From Miltoncostaea sp050250915 (GTDB lineage Bacteria > Actinomycetota > Thermoleophilia > Miltoncostaeales > Miltoncostaeaceae), in assembly GCA_050250915.1 (NCBI GenBank), contig JBFWNT010000018.1:6665-70664 (forward strand): 64,000 nucleotides of DNA, read 5' to 3'. The notes below the pieces were generated by a model. That model was not told the DNA's origin and did not search any database. It saw only the letters and a list, made by a program, of their open reading frames with translations. Below are positions 23,296 to 30,968 of the stretch, piece after piece. The position numbers and the translations under genes are program-made. Position 1 is the stretch's first letter, and every line of letters begins with the position of its first letter.

Positions 23296-24801
23296 GTGGT
23301 CGACATGGGGTCGAACACCTTCCGGCTCGTCGTGTTCCGCTACCGGCCGGGCGGGGGCTTCCACCTGGTGGACGAGATCCGGCACGCGGTGCGGCTGTCG
23401 GAGGGCGCCGACGAGGCGGGCCTGCGACGCGACGCGCTGGAGCGCGCCGAGCACACCGCCCGCCTGTACGCGGCGTTCTGCGAGGCGTCGGAGGTGGACG
23501 AGGTGGTGGTGGCCGCCACCAGCGCCGCCCGCGACGCGGCCAACGGCGATGTGGCGATGCGCGCGCTGTCGGCCGACGGCGCGCTGGAGGTGCGCGTGCT
23601 GTCCGCCGAGGAGGAGGCCTGGTACGGCTACCTCGGGGCGGTGAACTCCACCACCCTCGGCGACGGCCACGTCCTGGACCTCGGCGGCGGGTCGGTGCAG
23701 GTGACCCAGGTGCGCGGCCGCGCCCTCCAGCAGGCCATCTCGCGCCCCCTCGGCGCCGTGCGCATGACCGAGCGCTACCTGCCGGGCGAGCGTGCGTCGC
23801 GCTCCGACCTGAAGCCGCTGCGCCGCAAGGTCCAGAAGGAGATGGCCGGCGTGCCGTGGCTGTCGGGTGCCGGGGGCCGGATGGTGGGCGTCGGGGGCAC
23901 CATCCGGACGCTCGCGCGGATGCACCAGCACCTGACCGGGTACGCCCTGGACGAGCTCCACGGGTACGTCCTCCCGCGCGCCGGGCTGGAGCGGCTGATC
24001 GAGGCGATGCTGGAGCTGCCGGCGTCCGAGCGCAGCCGCCTGCCGGGGTTGAAGCCGGACCGCGCCGACATCACGCTGGCGGGCGCCGTCGTCATCTCCA
24101 CGGTGATGGAGGCGGTCGGCGTCGAACGGGTCGAGATCTGCGCGCAGGGGCTGCGGGAGGGGATCTTCTACGAGCGCTGGCTGGCGCCCGCCGACCCGCC
24201 GCTGATCCCCGACGTCCGCCGCAACAGCGTGCTGAACCTGGTGGAGGAGTACCGCGCGGACGTGCCCCACGCCGAGCAGGTCTGCCGCCTGGCGCACCTC
24301 GTCTACGCGGGGCTGGTGGAGCTGGGCCTCCAGCGCGACGACCCCCGTGAGCGCGAGTTGCTCTGGGCCGCCGGGATGCTCCATGACGTGGGGGTGCTGG
24401 TCGACTACAACGACCACCACAAGCACGGCTTCTACCTGATCCTGAACGCCGGGCTGCCGGGCTTCGACCACGCCGAGCTGGCGCTGGTGGCGCTGCTCGC
24501 GCGGGCCCACCGCAAGGCGCTCCCGTCCACCGCGCCGCTGGAGGGCGTGCTGGCCGACGGCGACGCCGAGCGCCTGGACCGGCTCGCGTGCTGCCTGCGC
24601 ATCGCCGAGCAGCTCGAGCGCGGCCGCGCGGGCGGCATCCGCGACGTGCGGGTGGGGCTCGACGACGAGACGATCCTGATCGAGGTGACCGCCGAGGGCG
24701 ACCCGGCCATCCCGATCTGGTCCGCGGGGCTCGAGGCGCCGGCCGTGGAGCGGGCGTTCGGCCGGGCGCTGGCGGTGGTCGAGGCCGAGCCGGAGGGCTA
24801 G
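23296..24801 (+). CDS. Ppx/GppA phosphatase with C-terminal HD-like domain
   Basis: About 501 residues. The ASKHA-fold ATPase-like half opens VVDMGSNTFRLVVF (phosphate 1 loop) and has VVVAATSAARDA, VLDLGGGSVQVTQ (phosphate 2 loop), SRPLGAVRMTE and MVGVGGTIRTLARM. The C-terminal half has the helical HD signature LWAAGMLHDVGVLVDYNDHHKHG. The family hydrolyses inorganic polyphosphate or converts pppGpp to ppGpp. Start uncertain: ATG 23227 is in frame but lies upstream of the -10 at 23235 and overlaps the divergent start codon, so GTG 23296, directly before the phosphate loop, is preferred. It shares a CTAG stop with the convergent SUI1 gene. Confidence 0.88.
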   Translation: MVDMGSNTFRLVVFRYRPGGGFHLVDEIRHAVRLSEGADEAGLRRDALERAEHTARLYAAFCEASEVDEVVVAATSAARDAANGDVAMRALSADGALEVRVLSAEEEAWYGYLGAVNSTTLGDGHVLDLGGGSVQVTQVRGRALQQAISRPLGAVRMTERYLPGERASRSDLKPLRRKVQKEMAGVPWLSGAGGRMVGVGGTIRTLARMHQHLTGYALDELHGYVLPRAGLERLIEAMLELPASERSRLPGLKPDRADITLAGAVVISTVMEAVGVERVEICAQGLREGIFYERWLAPADPPLIPDVRRNSVLNLVEEYRADVPHAEQVCRLAHLVYAGLVELGLQRDDPRERELLWAAGMLHDVGVLVDYNDHHKHGFYLILNAGLPGFDHAELALVALLARAHRKALPSTAPLEGVLADGDAERLDRLACCLRIAEQLERGRAGGIRDVRVGLDDETILIEVTAEGDPAIPIWSAGLEAPAVERAFGRALAVVEAEPEG

Positions 24802-25154
24802 CCCCCGGCGGCCTTGACCCGGTAGCGCCCGTCCAGGTGGGCGATCACCTTCGCGCGGTGGTCGCCCTGGATCTCGACCACCCCGTCCTTCACTGAGCCG
24901 CCGGAGCCGCACAGGCGCTTCAGCTCTCCCGCCAGCGCCGTCAGGTCCGCGGACGGCACGCCCGTGACGAGGGTCACCGTCTTTCCCCGCCGGCCCGAGC
25001 TGGTGCGGCTCACGCGCACCACCCCGTCGCGCGGCAGCGCCCCTCCCGGGGGCGGTCCCGGGCGCCCGCGGCCCTTGGGCTCGCGCGCCTCGGGGACCCG
25101 GCCGCCGTCGGTGGAGTAGACCCTCCGGCTATTGTCGTCGTTTATCCCAGGCAT
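24798..25154 (-). CDS. SUI1/YciH-family translation initiation factor-like protein
   Basis: 118 residues. The N-terminal 50 are basic and disordered (EPKGRGRPGPPPGG). The SUI1 domain follows: TSSGRRGKTVTLVTGVP, LAGELKRLCGSGGSVKDGVVEIQGDHRAKVI in its bacterial form, the segment that in eIF1/YciH contacts the ribosomal P site. Bacterial YciH is proposed to influence initiation fidelity, mainly under stress. ATG at 25154 is the only standard start before the domain. The promoter region faces cysH across about 30 nt of locally AT-rich sequence. Shares its stop with the Ppx/GppA gene (CTAG). Confidence 0.85.
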   Translation of the reverse strand: MPGINDDNSRRVYSTDGGRVPEAREPKGRGRPGPPPGGALPRDGVVRVSRTSSGRRGKTVTLVTGVPSADLTALAGELKRLCGSGGSVKDGVVEIQGDHRAKVIAHLDGRYRVKAAGG

Positions 25155-25171
25155 TCAGGTTTATTGATTGG

Positions 25172-25177
25172 TAGCCT
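25172..25177 (+). promoter_or_regulatory. -10 hexamer TAGCCT of cysH
   Basis: TAGCCT ends 7 nt before the GTG at 25185; leaderless. The preceding 40 bp are unusually AT-rich for this genome, as expected of a promoter region. Confidence 0.55.
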
Positions 25178-25184
25178 GCTTCCG

Positions 25185-25901
25185 GTGAACACCCTGCCCC
25201 TCTCCCGCGCCGACGTCGAGCAACTCGCCGACGAGTTCGAGACGCGGTCCTCGCAGGACCTCCTCGCGTGGGCCGTCGACCGGTTCGAGGGCCGTATCAT
25301 GCTCACCTGCTCGTGGCAGATGCAGTCCTCCGTGCTCATCGACATGTTGCACCAGCTCGGCGCGAACATCCGGGTGGTGGAGCTCGACACGGGCCTCCTC
25401 TTCCCCGAGACGTACGAGACGCGCGAGCGCCTGGTCGCCAAGTACGACCTGGACCTGGAGCGGATCGACCCGCGCGAGACGGTGGAGGAGCAGGCCGAGA
25501 GCGAGGGTCCGGACCTGTGGCGACGCGACCCCGACCGCTGCTGCGCCCTGCGCAAGGTGGAGCCGTTGGAGCGGTCCCTCGTGGGCATGGACGCGTGGAT
25601 CACCGGCATCCGCCGCGCCCAGAGCGTCACCCGGCGCGACGCGAAGGTCCTGGAGCTCGACCCCCGCGGGGTGGTGAAGGTGCAGCCGCTGGCCGGCTGG
25701 ACCGACGAGGACGTGAAGGGCTACCTGTTCGCGCACGACGTGCCGTACAACCCGCTGCACGACCGCGGGTTCCCGAGCATCGGGTGCACGCCGTGCACCC
25801 GGGCGATCCGCCCGGGTGAGGACTCCCGCGCGGGCCGCTGGGCCGACGCGGAGAAGACCGAGTGCGGACTCCATCTCCCCGCCCAGGGCGGGCCGAACTG
25901 A
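25185..25901 (+). CDS. cysH: iron-sulfur (phospho)adenylyl-sulfate reductase
   Basis: 238 residues. Reduces activated sulfate (APS or PAPS) to sulfite with thioredoxin. Seen: the adenylyl-sulfate binding region MLTCSWQMQSSVLI and VVELDTGLLFPET, the 4Fe-4S cysteines C119-C120 (RDPDRCCALRKVEPL) and C201/C204 (SIGCTPCTRAI), and the redox Cys227 in TECGLHL. The Cys-Cys/Cys-x2-Cys cluster marks the APS-reductase type; some enzymes of this type also accept PAPS, and the adjacent APS kinase makes that worth testing. GTG start from the leaderless promoter. First gene of a sulfur operon with cysC and a PHP phosphatase. Confidence 0.92.
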   Translation: MNTLPLSRADVEQLADEFETRSSQDLLAWAVDRFEGRIMLTCSWQMQSSVLIDMLHQLGANIRVVELDTGLLFPETYETRERLVAKYDLDLERIDPRETVEEQAESEGPDLWRRDPDRCCALRKVEPLERSLVGMDAWITGIRRAQSVTRRDAKVLELDPRGVVKVQPLAGWTDEDVKGYLFAHDVPYNPLHDRGFPSIGCTPCTRAIRPGEDSRAGRWADAEKTECGLHLPAQGGPN

Positions 25902-25941
25902 CATCGACCGGGGCACCGCCCCGAGGGAGGGCGGTACCAGC

Positions 25942-26499
25942 GTGAGCGATCGTTCCGGCTACACCATCTGGTTCACGGGCCTGTCCGGCACCGGGAAGAG
26001 CACCATCGCCGAGATCGTCGGCCCCGAGCTCGAGAAGCGCGGCGCGCTCGTCGAGTACCTCGACGGCGACGTCGTACGCACCCACCTGTCCAAGGGGCTC
26101 GGGTTCTCGAAGGAGGACCGCGACACCAACATCGAGCGCATCGGGTGGGTCGCGAGCCGCTTCACGCGGGCGGGCGTCGTCACCCTCGTCTCGGCGATCT
26201 CCCCGTACGCGGAGACCCGCGCGACCGCGCGCGTGCTCGTGGAGGAGCACGGGCCGTTCGTCGAGGTCTTCGTCGACACGTCCGTCGAGGAGTGCGCGAA
26301 GCGCGACGTGAAGGGCCTCTACGCCAAGGCGTTCTCCGGCGAGATCAAGGAGTTCACCGGCGTGAGCGACCCGTACGAGGCGCCGGAGAACCCGGACGTC
26401 CACATCCAGACCGAGGGCCAGACGCCCGAGGAGAGCGCGGCGCAGGTGCTCGCCGAGCTCGAGGCGCGCGGCCTTCTCGGCGCGGCCGTCGTCGCCTAG
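25942..26499 (+). CDS. cysC: adenylyl-sulfate kinase
   Basis: 185 residues. Phosphorylates APS at the 3' position to make PAPS. Walker A GLSGTGKST at residues 13-21, YLDGDVVRTHL (substrate loop), LGFSKEDRDTNIERIGWVA, ISPYAETRATAR, then EVFVDTSVEECAKRDVKGLYAKA and FTGVSDPYEAPENPDVHI, all in family order. The GTG start at 25942 has GGGAGG 11 nt upstream, a rather long spacing. The 40-nt gap after cysH contains a short GGGGC/GCCCC inverted repeat. Cotranscribed with cysH; no ATP sulfurylase gene is in the window. Confidence 0.92.
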   Translation: MSDRSGYTIWFTGLSGTGKSTIAEIVGPELEKRGALVEYLDGDVVRTHLSKGLGFSKEDRDTNIERIGWVASRFTRAGVVTLVSAISPYAETRATARVLVEEHGPFVEVFVDTSVEECAKRDVKGLYAKAFSGEIKEFTGVSDPYEAPENPDVHIQTEGQTPEESAAQVLAELEARGLLGAAVVA

Positions 26500-26512
26500 C
26501 CCGGGCAGGCCC

Positions 26513-27367
26513 AAGGCCGACCTCCACGCCCACACCGTCGCCTCCGACGGCTCCCTGGCGCCCGCGGCGCTGGTGGAGCTCGCGGCGGCGGCGGGGGTGG
26601 GCGTCCTGGCGGTCACCGACCACGACACCCTCGCCGGCGTCCCCGACGCGCTGGAGGCGGGCGCCGCCCTCGGCGTGCGGGTGATCCCCGGGGTGGAGGT
26701 GTCGGTGCGCGCCCCGTCGGGATCGATGCACCTGCTGGCCTACCTGCCGGACGCGGGGGCCGAGCCCATCGCCTCACGGCTGGCGGCCCTGCGCGAGGCC
26801 CGCGCGGCACGCGCGTCGCGGATCGTGGGGCGCCTCGTCGCGATCGGCGCCCCCGTGTCGCTCGCCGACGTCGCGGCACGCGCCGGCGGCCCCATCGGGC
26901 GGCCGCACATCGCCGACGCGCTGGTGGCGGCGGGGCACGCCCGCGACCGCCAGGACGCGTTCGACCGCTACCTGGCCGACGGCGCCCCCGCGTACGTGCC
27001 CCACGAGGGCATCGAGCCGCGCGACGCGGTGCGCCTGGTCGCCGACTCGGGCGGCGCCCCCGTGCTGGCCCACCCGGCGTCGCTGCGCATGACCGACCGC
27101 GACCTGGGCGACTTCGTGCGGCGCCTGCGCGGCTGGGGCCTGGCGGGCATCGAGGTGCACCGCCCCGATCACCTGCCGGAGCGCCGGCGCAACCTGGCCG
27201 AGCTGGCGGCGCGGCTGGGGCTGGTGCCGTGCGGCGGCTCCGACTTCCACCGCCCCGGGGAGGGGTTGCGACCGGGTGACACCGGCGACCCGCCGTTGCC
27301 GCCCGGGACCATCGATCGCTTGCTGCCCGTCGGCGGCGGAGGGCCATCCGCTAGCGTGACCGCATGA
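26513..27367 (+). CDS. PHP-domain phosphatase (YciV/RNase AM family), start codon unresolved
   Basis: About 284 codons. All PHP metal motifs are present: DLHAHTVASDG, AVTDHDTLAGV, VIPGVEVSV, PVLAHPASL, EVHRPDH and CGGSDFHRPG. The family removes the 3' phosphate of 3',5'-nucleoside bisphosphates such as pAp and can act as a 5'-3' exoribonuclease. After cysH/cysC a pAp phosphatase makes sense, because PAPS reduction releases pAp. The oddity is the start: the DLHAHT motif (from 26519) is in frame with no ATG, GTG or TTG before GTG 26573, which would remove motif I. A non-standard start, a frameshift or a sequencing error is implied; 26513 is only where clear homology begins. The stop overlaps the next ATG (ATGA). 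Confidence 0.75.
   Translation, partial: KADLHAHTVASDGSLAPAALVELAAAAGVGVLAVTDHDTLAGVPDALEAGAALGVRVIPGVEVSVRAPSGSMHLLAYLPDAGAEPIASRLAALREARAARASRIVGRLVAIGAPVSLADVAARAGGPIGRPHIADALVAAGHARDRQDAFDRYLADGAPAYVPHEGIEPRDAVRLVADSGGAPVLAHPASLRMTDRDLGDFVRRLRGWGLAGIEVHRPDHLPERRRNLAELAARLGLVPCGGSDFHRPGEGLRPGDTGDPPLPPGTIDRLLPVGGGGPSASVTA
27352..27357 (+). promoter_or_regulatory. -10 hexamer TAGCGT of the oligoendopeptidase gene
   Basis: TAGCGT ends 6 nt before the ATG at 27364, inside the 3' end of the PHP gene. Confidence 0.5.
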
Positions 27368-29166
27368 CCACAGACACCGCACCCGCACCCTCCGGGCGCC
27401 GCGCCGCCGGCGTCCACTGGGACCTCTCCCCCCTCGTCAGCGACGCCGCCGAGGCCCGCGGCCGGCTGGACGCCGCGCTGGCGCGCTCCCGGGCGTTCGA
27501 GGCCCGCCACCGCGGCGCCCTGCCCGGGATGGACGGCCCGGCGCTGGCCGCGGCCCTGGAGGAGCTCGCCGAGATCGACAACGAGCTGTCCCGCGTCAGC
27601 TCCTACGCGCACCTGCGCGAGTCGGTCGACGTGACCGACCAGGAGAACAAGGACCTGTCGGCCGCGATCGACCGGGGGCTCGTCGAGGCGGGCAACGCCC
27701 TGCGGTTCTTCGACCTGGAGTGGCTCGCGCTGGACGACGACGCGGCACGCGCCCTGTACGACGCGCCCGAAGTCGCCCGCGACCGCCACTACCTGGTGGC
27801 GATGCGCCGGTTCGCGCCCCACACGCTGTCGGAGCCCGAGGAGCGGATGCTCGCCGAGCGCGGGCCGGCGGCCGCCAGCGCGTGGCACACCCTGTTCGGG
27901 CAGATCACCTCCACGCTCGAGGTGCCGTTCGACGCCGGCGAGGGCGACGGCGTGGAGCCGCACACCATCGACCGGCTGCTCGCCCACGTGCGCAACCCGG
28001 ACCGCGACCTGCGCAAGCACGCGCTGGAGGCACTGTACGACGGCCTCGGCCCCCACCAGGACACGCTCGCGCACGTCTACGACACCCTCGTCGCCGACCG
28101 GCTCGCGATGGACCGGCTGCGCGACTACGCCGGCCCCATGGACCCGACGCACCTGCGCAACGAGCTCCCCGCCGGGGTGGTGGAGGGGATGATGGACGCG
28201 GTCGAGCGCCACTACCCCCTCGCCCACCGCTGGTTCCGCGTGAAGGCCGGGATCCTGGGCCTGGACCAGCTGGAGCTGCACGACCAGTACGCGCCGATCG
28301 GCGAGGCCCGGGCGGTGGACTACCCGGAGGCGACGCGGCTCATCGACGCGTCCTTCGGCCGCTTCTCACCCCGGGTCGCGGAGATCGCCGGCGGCTTCTT
28401 CGCCGAGCACCGCATCGACGCGGAGCCGCGGTCGGGCAAGCGCGGCGGCGCCTTCTGCGCGCCGGTGGCGCAGGACGCCTCGCCCTACATCCTCATGAAC
28501 TTCACGGACCGGATGGACGACGTGATGACGCTGGCCCACGAGCTGGGTCACGGCATGCACTTCACCCTGGCGGCGGGCGCGCAGACGGCCCTGTCGTTCG
28601 GGACCGGCCTGGCGCTGGCCGAGGTGCCGTCGACGTTCGCGGAGCTGATCGCGTTCGACCACCTGATGGAGACCGAGACCGACCCGGCGACGCGGCGGGC
28701 CCTGGTGTCGGAGCGCGTGGAGGGCTCGTTCGCGACCGCGTTCCGCCAGACGGTGCTGTCGCGCTACGAGCAGCGCGCCTACGCCCTGCGGGCGGAGGGC
28801 TCGACGCTCACCGCCGAGCGCCTCTCGGACGTCTGGTTCGAGGAGAACCTGAAGTACTACGGCGACGCCCTGCTCCTGCCGGAGGGCTACCGCCTGGGGT
28901 GGTCGTACATCCCCCACTTCATCCACACGCGCTTCTACACGTACGCGTATGTCTTCGCGCACCTGACGACGCTGGCGCTCTACGCGAAGTTCCGCGAGGA
29001 GGGCGCCGCCTTCGGCGACCGCTACCTCGGGTTCCTGGCGGCGGGCGGGTCCGCGCCGCCGGCGGAGCTGCTGGCCGGGCTGGGCGTGGACCTGGACGAC
29101 CCCGACGTGTGGGAGCCCGGGTTCCGCGAGATGGAGCGGATGGTGGAGGCGGCGGAGGCCGGGTGA
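27364..29166 (+). CDS. pepF: oligoendopeptidase F, M3 metallopeptidase family
   Basis: 600 residues, full length for the family. Zinc motif HExxH in VMTLAHELGHGMHFTLA, the downstream Glu ligand in LALAEVPSTFAELI, the family signature GKRGGAFCAP, the substrate-binding Tyr/His region PHFIHTRFYTYAYVFAH and a helical N-terminal lobe (about residues 1-210). Cytosolic zinc enzyme that cleaves peptides of roughly 6-20 residues. It overlaps the PHP gene by 4 bp (ATGA) and also has its own -10 element. Nothing in the context limits its substrate. Confidence 0.94.
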   Translation: MTTDTAPAPSGRRAAGVHWDLSPLVSDAAEARGRLDAALARSRAFEARHRGALPGMDGPALAAALEELAEIDNELSRVSSYAHLRESVDVTDQENKDLSAAIDRGLVEAGNALRFFDLEWLALDDDAARALYDAPEVARDRHYLVAMRRFAPHTLSEPEERMLAERGPAAASAWHTLFGQITSTLEVPFDAGEGDGVEPHTIDRLLAHVRNPDRDLRKHALEALYDGLGPHQDTLAHVYDTLVADRLAMDRLRDYAGPMDPTHLRNELPAGVVEGMMDAVERHYPLAHRWFRVKAGILGLDQLELHDQYAPIGEARAVDYPEATRLIDASFGRFSPRVAEIAGGFFAEHRIDAEPRSGKRGGAFCAPVAQDASPYILMNFTDRMDDVMTLAHELGHGMHFTLAAGAQTALSFGTGLALAEVPSTFAELIAFDHLMETETDPATRRALVSERVEGSFATAFRQTVLSRYEQRAYALRAEGSTLTAERLSDVWFEENLKYYGDALLLPEGYRLGWSYIPHFIHTRFYTYAYVFAHLTTLALYAKFREEGAAFGDRYLGFLAAGGSAPPAELLAGLGVDLDDPDVWEPGFREMERMVEAAEAG

Positions 29167-29193
29167 CCCCGGCCTCCGCACTCCTCCGACGAA

Positions 29194-29628
29194 CTACTTC
29201 TTGGAGGCCTTCTTGGAGGCCTTGAGCGGGTTCAGCGCCTTCTGGACCTGCTCCGGCAGCTCCCCGATCGCGTAGAGCTGGCGCCCGCACTCGGTGCGGC
29301 GCGTCGGGTGGGCCCGGCAGACGGTGGGCTCGCTCCAGATCGCGACCGTGCGGTGGCCGCGCTCGCACAGGTACACCTTGGCCTGGCGGCCCGCGACGGG
29401 ACCGAGGGGCACCGGGATGGCCTCCTCGAGGAGCTCCTCCTCGGCGGCCTGGATCTCGGGGTCGCCCTCGACGTCGACGTCGGCCGCGGGGTCGGGCGGG
29501 CGCTCGTCCCCGGACGCCTCGATCGCGGCGGCCTCATCGGAGACCTCGACCTCGGCCTCCGCCGCGGGGGCCTCCTCGGCGACCTGCTCCTCCACCGTCT
29601 CCTCGGCCGTGGCCTCGGACTCGCTCAT
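29194..29628 (-). CDS. acidic protein with C-terminal Cys/His cluster and Lys tail
   Basis: 144 residues in three parts: a very acidic, low-complexity N-terminus (about 1-75, Glu/Ala-rich), a compact middle KVYLCERGHRTVAIWSEP, TVCRAHPTRRTECGRQLYAI with a possible C-x3-H/C/C metal site, and a lysine-rich tail with a KASKKASKK repeat. ATG at 29628 with AAGGAG 5 nt upstream and TATCCT about 35 nt upstream. I do not recognise the family; a zinc ribbon that binds nucleic acid or ribosomes is plausible from the charge pattern. Convergent with pepF, 27 bp apart. Confidence 0.6.
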   Translation of the reverse strand: MSESEATAEETVEEQVAEEAPAAEAEVEVSDEAAAIEASGDERPPDPAADVDVEGDPEIQAAEEELLEEAIPVPLGPVAGRQAKVYLCERGHRTVAIWSEPTVCRAHPTRRTECGRQLYAIGELPEQVQKALNPLKASKKASKK

Positions 29629-29638
29629 GCGTGCTCCT

Positions 29639-30064
29639 TCACCGACTGCTGACGCGTCCAGGATAGCGCGGGCCCTCGCCCCCGTCGGCCTCCCGCTCCA
29701 GCGGGATGCTCCGCCGGCCGCGGAGCCGGTCGAAGTTGGCCATGGCGCGGTCGAAGCCGACGACGCCGGGGTCGAGCAGCGCGCGCGCCCGCCACAGCCG
29801 GTACTCGGCGAAGTAGCCGGGGTTCACGCCCAGGACGCTGGCGAGCCGCTCCAACTGCTCGGCGGTGGGCGGCGCGCCGGTCCCGGACGACAGCTGGTGC
29901 AGCCGGGTGCGGCTGATCGCGATGCCCTCGGCGCGCAGCAGGCTGCCGACCGCGGACACGGACAGGCTGCGCCGCTCCATCGCCGCGGCGAGGGACACGT
30001 GGAGCGGGTCTTCGCTGGCAGCCGGAAGCGGCGGCCGCGGCTCGGGCACGGGCGACAGGGCCAT
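29639..30064 (-). CDS. XRE/EspR-like helix-turn-helix regulator
   Basis: 141 residues. A short Pro-rich N-terminus precedes a helix-turn-helix: LSVSAVGSLLRAEGIAISRT, RLHQLSSGTGAPPTAEQLERL and ASVLGVNPGYF. This order resembles mycobacterial EspR-like proteins, where the helix-turn-helix reads G-x4-S-x2-Y/L-x-Q-L-R-x-G. The C-terminal 50 residues (FDRAMANFDRLRGRRS) may form a dimerisation region. ATG at 30064 is chosen over 30091 because TAGTGT ends 8 nt upstream. Probably a nucleoid-associated or local regulator; target unknown. Confidence 0.7.
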   Translation of the reverse strand: MALSPVPEPRPPLPAASEDPLHVSLAAAMERRSLSVSAVGSLLRAEGIAISRTRLHQLSSGTGAPPTAEQLERLASVLGVNPGYFAEYRLWRARALLDPGVVGFDRAMANFDRLRGRRSIPLEREADGGEGPRYPGRVSSR

Positions 30065-30072
30065 GGGGGGCG

Positions 30073-30078
30073 ACACTA
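30073..30078 (-). promoter_or_regulatory. -10 hexamer TAGTGT of the EspR-like regulator gene
   Basis: Reverse-strand TAGTGT ends 8 nt before the ATG at 30064. The same hexamer and spacing precede the island's own XRE gene at 58,663. Confidence 0.5.
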
Positions 30079-30133
30079 CGCCCCAGACCACGCGGATTGA
30101 AAGGGGCTGACGCGGGAAATCCCCCGCACGGGG

Positions 30134-30139
30134 TAGGTT
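30134..30139 (+). promoter_or_regulatory. -10 hexamer TAGGTT of the methyltransferase gene
   Basis: TAGGTT ends 8 nt before the GTG at 30148; leaderless. Confidence 0.55.
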
Positions 30140-30147
30140 CCAGGTAC

Positions 30148-30822
30148 GTGGAGACGCCTGCCGGATTCGACGCGGTCCGCGAGGAGGTGCTCGTCGCAGG
30201 CCTGCGGCTGACGGTCGCGCGGCCCCGCTCGGCGGAGGACCTCATCGACGAGGAGGCGTACGCCGTCGATGAGCGGCTGCCCTACTGGGCGGAGCTCTGG
30301 CCCAGCGCGCATGTGCTGGCGGCCGACCTGGCGGAACGGGACCTGCGCGGCCGGCGCGTGGTGGAGCTGGGGTGCGGCGTGGGCCTGCCGAGCGTGGTCG
30401 CCGCCCTCGGCGGCGCCGACGTCCTGGCGACCGACTGGTACGACGAGGCGCTCCGCTTCGTCGCCTGGAACGCCGCCGCATCGGGCGTGGGCGGGGATGT
30501 CGCGACCCTGCTGGTCGACTGGTCCTCCCCGCCCCCCGCCCTGCTGGCCCGCCCCCCGGCCGACCTGGTCGTGGGCGCGGACGTGCTCTACGAGGAACGG
30601 AACGGCCCGGCCCTCGCGGCCCTGGTCCCACGCCTCCTCGCCCCGGATGGCGAGCTGGTGGTGGCCGACCCGCGCCGCCCGCACGCCGATCTCCTCCTCG
30701 ACGCCCTCGTCGCCGCGGGCTGGTCGCTCGCCACGCACGACGTGCGCCACGGGGCGCGGCAGGACGAGAGCGGACCGGTCGTCCGGCTCCACCGCCTGCG
30801 ACCGCCTGGTCACGCCGCTTAG
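30148..30822 (+). CDS. class I SAM-dependent methyltransferase (METTL21/nicotinamide N-methyltransferase-like)
   Basis: 224 residues. The Rossmann methyltransferase core is plain: LPYWAELWPSAHVLA before motif I RRVVELGCGVGLPSVVAA, motif II DVLATDWYDEAL and motif IV DLVVGADVLYEERNGPAL. The PYWAELWPSA start and the DVLYE motif group it with lysine/protein N-methyltransferases of the METTL21 type and ETFB-like enzymes. The target is unknown. GTG at 30148 set by TAGGTT 8 nt upstream. It ends 39 bp before tRNA-Asn and is the last backbone gene before the integrated element. Confidence 0.85.
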   Translation: METPAGFDAVREEVLVAGLRLTVARPRSAEDLIDEEAYAVDERLPYWAELWPSAHVLAADLAERDLRGRRVVELGCGVGLPSVVAALGGADVLATDWYDEALRFVAWNAAASGVGGDVATLLVDWSSPPPALLARPPADLVVGADVLYEERNGPALAALVPRLLAPDGELVVADPRRPHADLLLDALVAAGWSLATHDVRHGARQDESGPVVRLHRLRPPGHAA

Positions 30823-30843
30823 GTCGCTCCAGCAGCCGTCCGA

Positions 30844-30849
30844 TACACT
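30844..30849 (+). promoter_or_regulatory. -10 hexamer TACACT of tRNA-Asn
   Basis: TACACT lies 12 nt before the mature tRNA 5' end. No convincing -35 at 17 nt. Confidence 0.4.
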
Positions 30850-30861
30850 GGCCGCGAGCGA

Positions 30862-30933
30862 TCCTCGGTAGCTCAATGGTAGAGCATCCGGCTGTTAACC
30901 GGAGGGTTGCAGGTTCGAGTCCTGCCCGAGGAG
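30862..30933 (+). tRNA. tRNA-Asn (anticodon GTT)
   Basis: 72 nt. Acceptor stem TCCTCGG / CCGAGGA with discriminator G, D-arm with AGCTCAATGGTAGAGC, anticodon GTT at 30894-30896 inside the stem CCGGC/CCGG, and T-arm GCAGGTTCGAGTCCTGC. CCA is not encoded. The 3' part is duplicated at 60,573-60,599, the other end of an integrated element, so this copy is the complete one kept by integration. Confidence 0.95.
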
Positions 30934-30934
30934 T
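30908..30934 (+). repeat. attL core of the integrative element
   Basis: 27 nt covering the T-arm and 3' acceptor strand of tRNA-Asn plus one base, identical to 60,573-60,599. The bases on both sides differ between copies, which fixes the repeat at 27 nt. Confidence 0.88.
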
Positions 30935-30944
30935 GACGAGGAGA

Positions 30945-30968
30945 GAATCCCGAGGATAAGCGGGATTC
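30945..30968. terminator. stem-loop just inside the left end of the element
   Basis: GAATCCCG (30945-30952) and CGGGATTC (30961-30968) form an 8-bp perfect stem with an 8-nt loop. It could end tRNA-Asn transcription in the integrated state or be an arm site for the integrase. The 240 nt from the tRNA to the first cargo gene hold no gene. Confidence 0.4.
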
